Source: Acidobacteriota bacterium
GTDB taxonomy: Bacteria; Acidobacteriota; Blastocatellia; RBC074
Assembly: GCA_016196035.1 (NCBI GenBank)
Contig: JACPYM010000131.1
Location: forward strand, 1-53,653
Reading direction: 5' to 3'
DNA length: 53,653 nucleotides
Positions within the stretch are counted from its first letter, which is position 1, and every line of letters begins with the position of its first letter. This document shows positions 35,169 to 44,609 of this stretch, piece after piece. Both the position numbers and the translations under genes were made by a program. The notes beneath the pieces are model-generated. The model saw nothing but the letters and a program-made list of their open reading frames with translations. It did no database searches and was not told the DNA's origin.

Positions 35169-35206
35169 CACGACTTCTTCCCCCTTGCCAGAGTCAATGC
35201 CAAGCC

Positions 35207-35662
35207 TTACCGGTCAAACATGCGTTCGAGCGCAGACTTGATGATCTGCGGCCCGAATTGCCCGACGGCAAAACTCTTCAATTGCCCCTCGGCGTTGAAT
35301 AAATAGTAAGCAGGCACGAAGCCTTGCTCGTTTTGAAACGCATCGCGCAGCTTGTGCTCGTTGTCTACGGCACAAGGTTTGGTGATTTGATATTGCGCGC
35401 GCGCCGCTTTCACCGCCGCCACATCGGTGTCGGCGGGATACCGCGGCATATGCACCGCGACAACGCGCAAACCTTTATCGGCGTATTGCGCGCGCCAGTC
35501 CGTCACCTTGGGCATGTTGTCTTTGCAGATGCCGCAACTGACCGCCCAGAAATGCACCAGCGTCGGCTGGCCGACGCTGGCTTCGATTGCATCCGCATTG
35601 CCAGTCAGCCATTCAGTCGCGCCGGCGAACGAGGGCAACGCAGTTCCGATCTTCAGCGGCAT
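35207..35662 (-). CDS. TlpA-like thioredoxin-fold protein
   Basis: 151 residues. The active site is FWAVSCGICKDNMPKV, a CxxC (CGIC) redox pair. The cis-Pro region is GFVPAYYLFNAEGQLKSF. The order matches the TlpA/ResA/redoxin group. There is no signal peptide, so it is either cytoplasmic or mislocalised by this start. GAGGAGCAAG upstream of the ATG supports it. It lies between a peroxiredoxin and the glutathione peroxidase fusion, all on the minus strand, so electron donation to one of them is a reasonable inference. A palindromic repeat (35680-35765) separates it from the peroxiredoxin gene. Confidence 0.88.
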   Translation of the reverse strand: MPLKIGTALPSFAGATEWLTGNADAIEASVGQPTLVHFWAVSCGICKDNMPKVTDWRAQYADKGLRVVAVHMPRYPADTDVAAVKAARAQYQITKPCAVDNEHKLRDAFQNEQGFVPAYYLFNAEGQLKSFAVGQFGPQIIKSALERMFDR

Positions 35663-35679
35663 AATCTTGCTCCTCGAAG

Positions 35680-35765
35680 TCCGGCAAGCTGCCAGCTTGT
35701 CGAAGTCTCAGTAGCCTGCCAAAAGCTGCAAGGCCGAGACCTCGACAAGCTGGCAGCTTGTCGAA
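35680..35765. repeat. Palindromic repeat family 2, copy 1
   Basis: Arms at 35680-35709 and 35736-35765 share GCAAGCTGCCAGCTTGTCGA, and each arm contains the self-complementary AAGCTGCCAGCTT. A second copy of the same core is at 45563-45653. It sits between the peroxiredoxin and TlpA-like genes, where it could reduce read-through. Confidence 0.85.
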
Positions 35766-35772
35766 CAACCCA

Positions 35773-36321
35773 TCAGACCTTCAACGTTGCCTGCCCCGGA
35801 CGCCATTCGGCCTGGCACAGGCCGCCGGTTTGCAGCGCCTGGATGACGCGCAAAGTCTCTTCGGTCGAACGTCCGATGTTCAGATCATGCACGACGGCAT
35901 AACGCAGGATACCTGCGGGATCAATCACGAAGAGGCCGCGCAAGGCAATGCCTTTGCCGTCAATCAAGACGCCGTAATCTTCGGCCATCGTCTTGTTGAT
36001 GTCCGAACCCAATGGATATTTCAGGCCCGCGACGCCGCCTTTGTCACGCTCCAGCTTCAACCACGCGCGGTGCGAATAAACCGAATCGGTCGAGATGCCG
36101 ATGACTTCGGCGCCGATGCCTTCAAATTCGTCGTAGCGGTCGCTGAACGCCGTCAATTCGGTCGGGCAGACAAAGGTGAAATCGAGCGGATAGAACAGCA
36201 GCACGACCCACTTGCCTTTGTAATCGGACAGCTTGACCGGCTGATCCAGCTTCTCGACGTTTTTGGTGGAAGGAAGAACGAAATCGGGCGCTGGTTGGCC
36301 CACTTTAGCTTTCACAGACAT
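35773..36321 (-). CDS. 2-Cys peroxiredoxin (AhpC/Prx1 type)
   Basis: 182 residues, full length for typical 2-Cys peroxiredoxins. The peroxidatic Cys52 is in YPLDFTFVCPTELTAFSDRY. The resolving Cys169 is in GGLCQAEWRPG near the C-terminus. It reduces hydrogen peroxide and organic peroxides with thioredoxin or AhpF-like reductants in the cytoplasm. GGAGG precedes the ATG. PerR is encoded 156 bp upstream on the same strand, suggesting peroxide control, although I saw no second PerR box in the gap; a 36358-36391 hairpin with a T-run on the plus strand is present there. Confidence 0.95.
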   Translation of the reverse strand: MSVKAKVGQPAPDFVLPSTKNVEKLDQPVKLSDYKGKWVVLLFYPLDFTFVCPTELTAFSDRYDEFEGIGAEVIGISTDSVYSHRAWLKLERDKGGVAGLKYPLGSDINKTMAEDYGVLIDGKGIALRGLFVIDPAGILRYAVVHDLNIGRSTEETLRVIQALQTGGLCQAEWRPGQATLKV

Positions 36322-36477
36322 TTTGTTATGTTGCCTCCGTTAGTGTTTATGCTTGATAGCCGGGTTCCCGCAAAGGCCCCGGCTCTTTTTTGTGTTCATT
36401 GAAACGCGTCAAAGATGCTTGCTGTAGCAGTTGTGCTGAATCTTTTCTGAATCCGGCCCGGCTCATTTGTCCGGGCG

Positions 36478-36894
36478 TCAGTTCGGGCACAACCCATACA
36501 GCGTCAAATGCACCGATTCCGCTTTGAAGCGCGAACGGCGCGCGGCCATGCGCATCAACTCGGCGGTTTCGTCCAACGCCAGATCGGCCAGCAGCCCGCA
36601 TTGCGTGCACCAGGCGTGATCGTGACGTTCGATGCGGCGGTCAAACCGGCTGGCTCCGTTGCCGAAGGTCAGTTCGCTAACCAACCCGGCGGCGGTCAGG
36701 TAACGCAGCGAGTTGTAAACGGTCGCAAAGCTGATGCCCGGCAAGCGTTGCTGCGCTTGCAAATAGACTTCGTTGGCGGTCGGATGCGCGTCGGTGTTGC
36801 GGACAGCCTCCAAGACGCAGGTGCGCTGCGGTGTCAACGCCGCCTCAACGACAGCGCGTTGCCGTGAACTGATTTTAGCTTTGGTGCGCTTCAT
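36478..36894 (-). CDS. perR: PerR-type peroxide-sensing Fur family repressor
   Basis: 138 residues. A winged helix (LTPQRTCVLEAV; ISFATVYNSLRYLTAAGLV) is followed by the metal sites. His37, Asp85, His91, His93 and Asp104 fall at exactly the B. subtilis PerR regulatory-site numbers; Asp85 favours PerR over Fur. Structural zinc cysteines 96, 99 and 136 are present, but the protein stops at 138 (GLCPN). The TGA is at the place of the expected Cys139, and four more in-frame codons follow before a second stop. PerR uses Fe-catalysed His oxidation to sense peroxide. A palindromic operator lies just upstream of its start, so autoregulation is likely. Divergent from egtB. Confidence 0.88.
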   Translation of the reverse strand: MKRTKAKISSRQRAVVEAALTPQRTCVLEAVRNTDAHPTANEVYLQAQQRLPGISFATVYNSLRYLTAAGLVSELTFGNGASRFDRRIERHDHAWCTQCGLLADLALDETAELMRMAARRSRFKAESVHLTLYGLCPN

Positions 36895-36898
36895 GGAT

Positions 36899-36913
36899 TT
36901 AGAATAATTCTAA
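36899..36913. promoter_or_regulatory. PerR box (palindromic operator)
   Basis: TTAGAATAATTCTAA is a perfect 7-1-7 inverted repeat, matching the layout of the PerR box TTATAATNATTATAA with one symmetric substitution per arm. It lies 4 bp upstream of the perR start codon and 48 bp upstream of the egtB start, so it could control both divergent genes. Confidence 0.8.
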
Positions 36914-36961
36914 GGTATGGGGCCGGTCAAATTGAACGGCCCAAGTTTAAGGAGTGCTTCG

Positions 36962-38212
36962 ATGAGCCTCGCCTCTGCATTGTCAACGCGCTATCAAAAT
37001 GTCCGGCACGCCACGGAAAGGCTCGCCGCGCCGCTCTCGCCCGAAGACTGCGCCGTCCAATCCATGCCCGATTGCAGCCCCGCCAAATGGCATCTGGCAC
37101 ACACCAGTTGGTTCTTTGAGACCTTTGTGCTCGAACCAACGCTCAGCACTTACCGCCACTTTCAGCCGCAATTCCGCTACTTGTTCAATTCGTACTACCA
37201 AACCGTCGGCGCACAATACCAGCGCCCACAGCGCGCGTTGCTGACACGCCCCTCGCTGGCCGATGTGCGGGCCTATCGGCAGCACGTGGATGAGCAGATG
37301 GCACGCCTTTTCGCGCCAGATGCCGCGCTTGCCCCTGCGCTGTTGGCCGTCATCGAACTCGGCTTGCACCACGAACAACAACATCAGGAATTGCTCTTGA
37401 CCGACATCAAACACCTCTTCTCGTTCAATCCGCTGCATCCGGCCTATCAAAGCGCGCCGACGGCAACCGGCTTGGCCGCGCCTTTGCGGTGGCAGCGTTA
37501 TGCAGAGGGTGTGCAGCAGATCGGCTACGACGGCGAAGGCTTTTGCTTCGACAACGAAGCCCCGCGCCACCGCGCCTTTCTCAATGCGTTTGAAATAGCA
37601 TCGCGGCCCGTCATCAATCGTGAGTATTTGGAATTTATGCGGGCTGGCGGTTACAGCACGCCCACCCTCTGGCTTTCGGATGGCTGGCACAAAGTGCAGC
37701 AGGAAGGCTGGCAAGCGCCGCTGTATTGGCACCAACAGGACGGGCAATGGTTCACGCATACGCTGAACGGTTGGCAGACCTCGAATGAAGAAGAGCCGGT
37801 GTGTCACCTCAGCTATTACGAAGCCGATGCCTTTGCACGCTGGTCGGGCGCGCGCCTGCCGACCGAAGCCGAATGGGAAATCGCGGCAGCCAACCTGCCC
37901 GTCAGCGGCAACTTCGTCGAAAGCGGCGTGCTGCATCCGCAACCGGCAACCTCCTCAGACGGCGTGCCCTCACAAATGTTCGGCGATGTGTGGGAATGGA
38001 CGCAGAGCGCGTATACGCCCTACCCCGGCTATCAGCCTTCGCCGGGCGCGTTGGGCGAGTACAACGGTAAATTCATGTGCAATCAGTTGGTGCTGCGCGG
38101 CGGCTCCTGTGTGTCGCCGCAATCGCACCTGCGCGCCAGTTATCGCAACTTCTTCCCGCCCGAAGCGCGCTGGCAATTCAGCGGGTTGCGGTTGGCGCGC
38201 GACGTGGGTTGA
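36962..38212 (+). CDS. egtB: Ergothioneine biosynthesis protein EgtB-like
   Basis: 416 residues. An N-terminal DinB-like domain carries iron ligands: a His in AKWHLAHTSWFFE and the pair in LGLHHEQQHQELLL. The C-terminal formylglycine-generating-enzyme-like domain contains HLSYYEADAFARWSGARLPT then EAEWE, and FGDVWEWTQSAY, GGSCVSPQSHLRASYRNFF. EgtB is an iron oxygenase that joins hercynine with a thiol donor in ergothioneine synthesis. No EgtD is in the window. AAGGAG precedes ATG 36962. The shared PerR box upstream suggests peroxide induction. The stop is one base from the convergent beta-lactamase gene. Confidence 0.9.
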   Translation: MSLASALSTRYQNVRHATERLAAPLSPEDCAVQSMPDCSPAKWHLAHTSWFFETFVLEPTLSTYRHFQPQFRYLFNSYYQTVGAQYQRPQRALLTRPSLADVRAYRQHVDEQMARLFAPDAALAPALLAVIELGLHHEQQHQELLLTDIKHLFSFNPLHPAYQSAPTATGLAAPLRWQRYAEGVQQIGYDGEGFCFDNEAPRHRAFLNAFEIASRPVINREYLEFMRAGGYSTPTLWLSDGWHKVQQEGWQAPLYWHQQDGQWFTHTLNGWQTSNEEEPVCHLSYYEADAFARWSGARLPTEAEWEIAAANLPVSGNFVESGVLHPQPATSSDGVPSQMFGDVWEWTQSAYTPYPGYQPSPGALGEYNGKFMCNQLVLRGGSCVSPQSHLRASYRNFFPPEARWQFSGLRLARDVG

Positions 38213-38213
38213 T

Positions 38214-39104
38214 TCATTTCGCCAGCGTCTGATGCACCGTCCGCGCGATGGCCGCGATCAGTTTGTCGCTGTCTCTTTCCCTTTCGATGCCGCGCGTCAG
38301 CACGACCAGCACGTATGGTTTGCGCCCCGGCGCAAAGACAATCGCCGCGTCATGGTTATGTTTAGTGATGGAACCGGTCTTATGCGCCACGCGGGTGTCG
38401 CGCGGCAAGCCAGCGGGAATGCCGTCGTTGAAACGCTGCCCAGCCAGAATCTCGATCATCTGATCGCAAACTTTCCCGCTCGCAAATTTGCGTTCGGCGA
38501 GGGCCTGCAACAACACCATCAAATCATAAGCCGTCGTCGTGTTGTTGATCTTTGCCTGAAAGGCCTTGCCATCTTCCACCCCGCGTTTAACCTGCATGTC
38601 CGTTGCGCCCAGGCTGTGCGCCAGGTCGTTCACCTTTTCGGCGGTCACTTTTTCGATCAACAGATTGGTCGCCAGATTGCTGCTCCACTGAATCATGTGC
38701 GTAACCAATTCGAGGATGGTCATCGCCTGGCCCACGCGGTTGTATGGCTCTTCGTCGCTGTCATCTTCGCGCCGCAAACGATATTCGCTGCCGTCCACGA
38801 CGCTGAAGAAGCGGTTTTTGACTTCGAGCTTTTCCTGCAAATTTAGTTTCTTGTCTTTGACGCGCCGGAAAATTTCCATCATCACCGGCAGCTTCATCGT
38901 GCTGGCCGCGTGGAAGCTTTCGCGTTCGTTGAGCAAAAAGTTCTGTTTGGTTTCCAGGTCATAGAGCGCCACGCCGACTTTTTCAGCGCCTGCAACGGCG
39001 ATGAGCTTTTCAAGTTCGGGCTTCAAACCGGCGAACGGCGTTTGGGCCACAGCCGTGGCCGTCACAGCAACCACGATGAACAAAGTAACAAGTACGCAAC
39101 GCAT
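38214..39104 (-). CDS. Class A beta-lactamase-like serine hydrolase
   Basis: 296 residues. A signal peptide (MRCVLVTLFIVVAVTATAVA) directs it out of the cytoplasm. The active-site motifs are STMK (Ser68, Lys71), WSSN in the SDN position, and HKTGS near 240. The omega-loop region reads RGVEDGKAFQAKINNTT rather than the classical RxExxLN, as in the Beta-lactamase2 group. It may hydrolyse beta-lactams or be a related peptidoglycan-directed hydrolase; sequence alone does not decide. Monocistronic. A family 1 palindrome lies immediately upstream at 39125. Confidence 0.87.
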   Translation of the reverse strand: MRCVLVTLFIVVAVTATAVAQTPFAGLKPELEKLIAVAGAEKVGVALYDLETKQNFLLNERESFHAASTMKLPVMMEIFRRVKDKKLNLQEKLEVKNRFFSVVDGSEYRLRREDDSDEEPYNRVGQAMTILELVTHMIQWSSNLATNLLIEKVTAEKVNDLAHSLGATDMQVKRGVEDGKAFQAKINNTTTAYDLMVLLQALAERKFASGKVCDQMIEILAGQRFNDGIPAGLPRDTRVAHKTGSITKHNHDAAIVFAPGRKPYVLVVLTRGIERERDSDKLIAAIARTVHQTLAK

Positions 39105-39124
39105 AGGAACACCTCATAATTTCT

Positions 39125-39243
39125 TGGCGGGACGAGCAGCGTTGTGGCGGTACCGCGCGCGTGAGCAAGCGGAGTCAGCACGTTTGAACCATTGCGCAAA
39201 CCCTGACGCACCGCTTGCTCACGCGCGCGGTACCGTCCCGCCA
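39125..39243. repeat. Palindromic repeat family 1, copy 2
   Basis: Inner arms 39148-39172 and 39211-39235 match the core of the copy at 5127 (GTACCGCGCGCGTGAGCAAG). Outer TGGCGGGAC (39125) and GTCCCGCCA (39235-39243) extend the palindrome. It lies between the beta-lactamase start and the long gap that follows. Confidence 0.85.
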
Positions 39244-39718
39244 CACGGTGTGCCGGAATGTACCGCAGCCATCATCGGGTTGCCAATTGCCGGTTTACCA
39301 AGTTGGCGGTTTACAAGGTCAGGAGGTTCTGTTACAAAATGCGCACCCCGTTCACTGACGGCACAAATCAAGTTGGCTTCCCTCACCGCGAATATCGCCA
39401 GCGACAAGCCCCGCAATCATCTTTCAGTTTGACAAGCGAATCAGCCGAACTACACACACGGCGTCGCGCCATTACCCAAGAAAAACTTTCCGGCGGCGAT
39501 GCAACCTGCATTTCACTTTGACAATCAGAGGGCCGCAAAAATCGCCAACATAGTTTCAACAGGCATTTGATGCGGGCATTTTGAGGCGGGCAGAAAAGAC
39601 ATCCATTCTCCCCTTTTACGGATGTTTGCGTTCTCTCTGATCCAACGACGATCTAAAACATTTGTGCGGCGCGAACCCCGTCCAGCTTCGCGCGCGCCCG
39701 GCAAACATCGGTTTCATT
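39244..39718. other. Intergenic region upstream of the NHL gene
   Basis: About 475 bp with no supported gene. TTGACA-like hexamers occur near 39429 and 39520, but neither has a convincing -10 partner. A short ACATCC/GGATGT inverted pair is near 39598-39625. Confidence 0.4.
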
Positions 39719-41431
39719 ATGCAAAAAAACTTCTTCGCCTATCGCACGCCCGGCGTGCTGGCGGCGCTCCTGGTTCTCGCCTTCCTGGCTACCTTTGCGC
39801 CCCACAGCACGCGCACCGGCAACGCCCAAAGCAATCTTTTCGTTTACACCTTCGCCGGCACTCCACAAGCCGGTTTTTCCGACGGCCAAGGCACCAGCGC
39901 GCGATTCAATGCGCCGCTGGGCATCTATGTGGATGGCAATGACAACATCATCGTGGCCGATTTCCGCAATGCCCGTGTGCGCCGGATTGATCCGCAAGGC
40001 AACGTCACCACCCTCGCGGGCAGCGTGCAAGGCTATGCCAATGGGCAAGGCGCGGCGGCGCGCTTTTACGGCCCGGCGGGCGTGGCGCTCGACAGTCACG
40101 GCAATATCATCGTCGCCGATTACGGCAACAATCGCGTGCGCAGCATCAGCCCCACCGGTTTGGTCACGACCATCGCCGGTAGCGGCACCTATGGCGCGCT
40201 CAATGGCGTGGGTCTAACGGCGCGTTTCGCCAAACCTTCCGGCGTTGCCGTGGATGCCAATGACAATATCTACGTCTTGGATTCGGGCACGAATCTGGTG
40301 CGCAAGATTGATGCGACGCGCTATGTTTCGACAGTGGCGGGCAGCTACAACGGCTATGCAGACGGCCAAGGCCCGGCGGCGGCGTTCAGTTTCAGCGGCG
40401 CGGCTCCGCAAGTTTGCCTGGATGTGAATGGCGATCTGGTCATCGCCGATTTCTTTAACAGCCGTATCCGCCGCGTGACCGTCGCGGACGGCAATGTCAC
40501 GACCATCGCGGGCGGCGGCGAAGGCGATGGCCCGGCGTTGCAAGCCGGTTTCTTTCTCGCCACCGGCATCACGCGCGACCGCGAAGGCAATTTCATTATC
40601 GGCGATTGGCACAACGCGACAGTGCGCAAGCTGGATGTGCAACGCAACTTCGTCACGACCATCGCGGGCAACGGCGTCGAAGACAACGTGGATGGCCCAG
40701 CCCTGCAAGCCTCCTTCGTCCGGCCCGGCGGTGTCGCGGTCAATTCGCGCGGCGAAATTTTCGTCAGTGACTATTTCACCCACACCATCCGCCGCATCGG
40801 CGGTTTCATCGCACCCACGCCACGTCCGAGCGTGACGCCCACGCCGCGTCCGAGCGTGACGCCCACACCCACACCACAACCAACCGCGACACCCACGCCA
40901 CAACCAACCGCCACACCGACGCCGCAACCCACCGCGACGCCTACGCCAGTACCAACACCCACGCCGACGCCGGGTTCCGGCACGCCGCTGAATGTGATCA
41001 TCAATCCGAGCTTTGAAACGGGTGATACCTTTGGCTGGCGGCTGATCACGTATGCCATCGAAGGCGGCGGCGCGTTGATGGTGACTGACCCGCAATACAT
41101 CACGAATGGTCAGTTTGCGCTGAAATTCCAGGCGAATGGCCGCCGCCTGGCGGATTCGTGCGCGCAAGACATCAGCTTGCCGCCGGGTAATTACACCTTG
41201 AGTTGCGATGTCTGGCCCAGCATCGGCACCGTTGCCACACTAGGCGTGAATTTCAACAACGGCGCGCCCGGCGCCAGCGTCTCGTCACCGTCGGGGCAAA
41301 CTGCGCATCTGGTGCTCAACTTCACCGTGAACGATGGCAGCCGTCCACTGACGATCTTTGCGGTGGGCAATCAGAATCGCTACATCCGCAGCAATTTCAT
41401 CGTAGACAATTTCCTGCTCGTCAAACCATGA
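39719..41431 (+). CDS. Secreted NHL-repeat propeller with Pro/Thr linker
   Basis: 570 residues. A signal peptide ([16 protein letters not shown]) is followed by at least five NHL-type repeats, each with a pattern such as [20 protein letters not shown] then RSISP and VTTIAGSG (about 45-365). A low-complexity linker rich in [11 protein letters not shown] and PTATPTPQ repeats (about 367-420) leads to a C-terminal jelly-roll-like domain ([29 protein letters not shown]) resembling carbohydrate-binding modules. The protein is probably extracellular and binds or scaffolds rather than catalyses. The DNA coding for the linker (40815-40970) is itself tandemly repeated. ATG 39719 begins the signal sequence. 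Confidence 0.85.
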   Translation: MQKNFFAYRTPGVLAALLVLAFLATFAPHSTRTGNAQSNLFVYTFAGTPQAGFSDGQGTSARFNAPLGIYVDGNDNIIVADFRNARVRRIDPQGNVTTLAGSVQGYANGQGAAARFYGPAGVALDSHGNIIVADYGNNRVRSISPTGLVTTIAGSGTYGALNGVGLTARFAKPSGVAVDANDNIYVLDSGTNLVRKIDATRYVSTVAGSYNGYADGQGPAAAFSFSGAAPQVCLDVNGDLVIADFFNSRIRRVTVADGNVTTIAGGGEGDGPALQAGFFLATGITRDREGNFIIGDWHNATVRKLDVQRNFVTTIAGNGVEDNVDGPALQASFVRPGGVAVNSRGEIFVSDYFTHTIRRIGGFIAPTPRPSVTPTPRPSVTPTPTPQPTATPTPQPTATPTPQPTATPTPVPTPTPTPGSGTPLNVIINPSFETGDTFGWRLITYAIEGGGALMVTDPQYITNGQFALKFQANGRRLADSCAQDISLPPGNYTLSCDVWPSIGTVATLGVNFNNGAPGASVSSPSGQTAHLVLNFTVNDGSRPLTIFAVGNQNRYIRSNFIVDNFLLVKP

Positions 41432-41445
41432 ACCCGCGAAGTTCA

Positions 41446-41559
41446 AGCCAGTTCGTTGAAGAGGGGCATGGGTGAAAGGCCGGGCGCAGGCCTGAAGGGG
41501 ATGCCAGGTGTTGGTGAATGCCTATCCTTTCGCCCATTCACCTCTTCAACTGGCTGGCT
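41446..41559. repeat. Imperfect palindrome downstream of the NHL gene
   Basis: Arms 41446-41479 and 41526-41559 pair through GTTGAAGAGG and ATGGG...GAAAGG with a few mismatches. It lies 15 bases after the NHL stop and may serve as a terminator. Confidence 0.6.
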
Positions 41560-41570
41560 CGAAACAAAAT

Positions 41571-41662
41571 GGGGAGCGTGAGCGGCCTGCGCCTCGGCAT
41601 TGGACGCAATGGAGAAATCCCAAGCAGTCTTAATCCCAAGACTCAGGTCACTCACGCTCCCC
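41571..41662. terminator. Stem GGGGAGCGTGAG/CTCACGCTCCCC
   Basis: A perfect 12-bp stem (41571-41582 with 41651-41662) encloses 68 bases. It ends 9 bases before the convergent lipoprotein stop at 41672, so it probably separates convergent transcripts. No T-run is present. Confidence 0.5.
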
Positions 41663-41671
41663 GTACTGCTT

Positions 41672-42523
41672 CTAGGTATTGAAATTCTGCCGCACTTCTA
41701 ACTCCTCGCCTGTGACCGCATCTACATAGACCGTCCACGTCATCCCGCTGCCAACTTCAACCGGGTAAGCGAGATGCAGCGACAGGCGATTGCCTGATTG
41801 TTTCGGATACACGACCAAATCCTTGACCCTGACCTCGTCGGGCTTGGCAACTTTGTAACTCATCGGCTGCCCGGCAAAGCTGCTGTAACTGAAGGCGCGT
41901 CCGACGAACTTGCCCGGCAAGTCTTTGGCGGCAATCAGGGTGCGCACGGGCAGCTCCAGCTTCGGCAACAAACGGCTGTTCCATTGCAACAGCGTACCCG
42001 TCTTGCTGATGACCAGCATCAGTTCGCCAAAACCGTTGGCCAGCGGATAGGGGAAGCTGCGTTGCTGATAGACGGCGCGATACAGCGAACCTTCCTTGCT
42101 GAAGGTCATCAACGACAAATCCTTTAACGAAGCCGCCGACTCGCGCCGCCCACCGCTGAGCAGCACCGCATAGCGTTCGATGAAACGGCGCAACGCCTCT
42201 TTGGCGGCCAATTCGTCCAGCGGGCTTTCTTGCGGGCTGAGTTTGATACGACCCGCCAGGGCCAATGGCAAGGCGCGCGGCGTGTTCAGCACCGGTTCGG
42301 CGTCAAATTGGGTTTCGGGCAATTGGAATTCGGTGAGCAAGGCGCGCCAAGCGGTCTCGGCTTCTTGCTGTTGTGCGGCTGTTGCTTCAAAGGCGGGGGG
42401 GTAATCGCTGCCGCGTTGTTGCGGCGTTTTGACGCCGACCTGGCCGGGCGCGGCGCAAGCCAACAGCCCCAGCGAACCCAATGACAACCCACAACACAAC
42501 GCGGTAAATCCAGCCATTCTCAT
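41672..42523 (-). CDS. Lipoprotein with PepSY-like C-terminus
   Basis: 283 residues. The N-terminus MRMAGFTALCCGLSLGSLGL ends in a lipobox LLAC, so it is probably lipid-anchored. The C-terminal ~100 residues contain SGMTWTVYVDAVTGEELEVR, like the last strand and helix of PepSY/YpeB or FTP-like domains; YKVAKPDEVRVKDLVVY precedes it. The middle is helical (ALRRFIERYAVLLSGG). No catalytic residues are evident. GGAG seven bases upstream supports the start. Propeptide- or inhibitor-like roles are known for PepSY domains, but no protease gene is adjacent. Confidence 0.72.
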   Translation of the reverse strand: MRMAGFTALCCGLSLGSLGLLACAAPGQVGVKTPQQRGSDYPPAFEATAAQQQEAETAWRALLTEFQLPETQFDAEPVLNTPRALPLALAGRIKLSPQESPLDELAAKEALRRFIERYAVLLSGGRRESAASLKDLSLMTFSKEGSLYRAVYQQRSFPYPLANGFGELMLVISKTGTLLQWNSRLLPKLELPVRTLIAAKDLPGKFVGRAFSYSSFAGQPMSYKVAKPDEVRVKDLVVYPKQSGNRLSLHLAYPVEVGSGMTWTVYVDAVTGEELEVRQNFNT

Positions 42524-42559
42524 CGCGGCTCTCCCAGTAAAAACGACGGTGACAGTTCA

Positions 42560-42620
42560 GCCGCAAAAAAGCACAAAAGGCGCAAACACGTTTGACGTTC
42601 GTTGCGCCTTTTTGCGGCTC
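42560..42620. repeat. Hairpin with A/T-rich stem
   Basis: AGCCGCAAAAA (42560-42570) and GGCGCAA (42580-42586) face TTGCGCC (42603-42609) and TTTTTGCGGCT (42610-42620), giving a long bulged stem just upstream of the lipoprotein gene. A second small hairpin (GCGAGCGTGA/TCACGCTCGC) follows near 42638-42660. Confidence 0.6.
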
Positions 42621-42741
42621 GCTCAGTTGTCAATGCGAGCGTGATGATTTCACGCTCGCTGGCTGAACGCAAGCAACCGACGGGGACGCTGGTGATGGGC
42701 TTAGAGCGGTTCTCACATCAGTGTCTGGGAAAAGCCGCGCA

Positions 42742-42889
42742 GCGGGGCGGTACCGCGCGCGTGAGCAAGCGGCGCATTAAGCCAATGCCGTTGGCCGAAC
42801 CGCCCAGGCTCCGCTTGCTCACGCGCGCGGTACCGCCCGGCATAAACCGCACAAGCTCCGCTTGCTCACGCGCGCGGTACCGCCCCGGC
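42742..42889. repeat. Palindromic repeat family 1, copy 3, with an extra right arm
   Basis: Left arm 42742-42772 and right arm 42811-42836 match the other copies, and a second right arm follows at 42859-42887. The loop resembles that of copy 4 (TTGGCCGAA block). The duplicated arm suggests internal recombination or slippage. Confidence 0.85.
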
Positions 42890-42923
42890 ACAACGTATTC
42901 CGCAAACGCAATTGCAACCCGCT

Positions 42924-43661
42924 CTAATGCCCTTCGCGTTGTTGCAGAAAGTAATCAATTAATTCATCCGCCGAGTTGTTCATCTCGACCTCGAACCCAT
43001 GCACGCGGCTGGTGAAGTAGTTGAACATCCACACCGCCGGAATCGCGACGACCAAGCCAAAGGCCGTCGTCACCAACGCCTCGGAAATGCCGCCCGCAAT
43101 GGCGCTGAAGCCGGAGGTTTGCTGCTGGCCCATGACTTCAAACGCGTGAATGATGCCGATGACCGTGCCGAACAGGCCGACAAAAGGCGCGGTTGAACCG
43201 ACCGTCGCCAGGGCGGAAAGCCCGCGTTGCAACTCGGCGCTTTTCATGGCCGCCGCGCGTCTGACGGCGCGTTTGGCCTTGCGCATTTGCCGTGCGGGTT
43301 TAACGAGCGCCGTGCTAGCAGCCAATTCCTGCAAGCCCGAATTCACCACCACGGCCAGATGGCTGCGCTGATAGGTTTGCGAGAGCTTCAACGCATTCTC
43401 CAGTTGCGCCTGCCGCAACAACTCCGCCACTTTCGGCGCAAACTCGCGCGATTGCCGCGCCGCCGCCTTGTATGTCAGGTAGCGTTCCAGCATCAGCGCC
43501 AGCGAATAGATGGACATCAACAACAGCACGATGACGACCGCGACACCGAGCCAACTCATACTTGTAATCATATCGCGCGGATTGAGCGACAGCACCGATT
43601 TGGCGGGCTGTTGCAGCGCCAGCGCAAACGATACAGACAACCAGCAGAGACACGTAGCCAT
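42924..43661 (-). CDS. MotA/TolQ/ExbB family proton channel
   Basis: 245 residues. A hydrophobic N-terminus is followed by a helix (WLGVAVVIVLLLMSIYSLAL, about 37-56), a cytoplasmic loop, then GSTAPFVGLFGTVIGIIHAF and SEALVTTAFGLVVAIPAVWM, the two conserved helices of ExbB/TolQ. These proteins use proton flow to energise TonB or Tol systems with an ExbD/TolR partner. No exbD/tolR or tonB gene lies next to it, so the partner must be elsewhere. GGAGGAATC supports ATG 43661; a later Met31 is an alternative. Confidence 0.9.
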   Translation of the reverse strand: MATCLCWLSVSFALALQQPAKSVLSLNPRDMITSMSWLGVAVVIVLLLMSIYSLALMLERYLTYKAAARQSREFAPKVAELLRQAQLENALKLSQTYQRSHLAVVVNSGLQELAASTALVKPARQMRKAKRAVRRAAAMKSAELQRGLSALATVGSTAPFVGLFGTVIGIIHAFEVMGQQQTSGFSAIAGGISEALVTTAFGLVVAIPAVWMFNYFTSRVHGFEVEMNNSADELIDYFLQQREGH

Positions 43662-43818
43662 AAACGATTCCTCCGATCCGTTCAGCAGAGATTGATTTGT
43701 TTTGGGAAAATGAAGCGGCCAGCAACAACCACGCGCGCTTAGACGCCGTTACGATCAAGAAGTTCCCAACCAGGCTATGGCTTGCAACCAATTGCCGCCA
43801 TCCGCATACTCACGCCCC

Positions 43819-44583
<765 letters not shown>

Positions 44584-44609
44584 GCAAGGGCACAGTTTTT
44601 CGCATTTCG

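Noticed and set aside
36358-36391. Intrinsic terminator AGCCGGG/CCCGGCT with T-run on the plus strand
   Set aside because: Both flanking genes are on the minus strand, so it does not terminate a known transcript; kept only as a hairpin in the peroxiredoxin leader.
40815-40970. Minisatellite-like or CRISPR-like repeat
   Set aside because: It encodes the Pro/Thr linker of the NHL protein in frame; units vary and there are no spacers.
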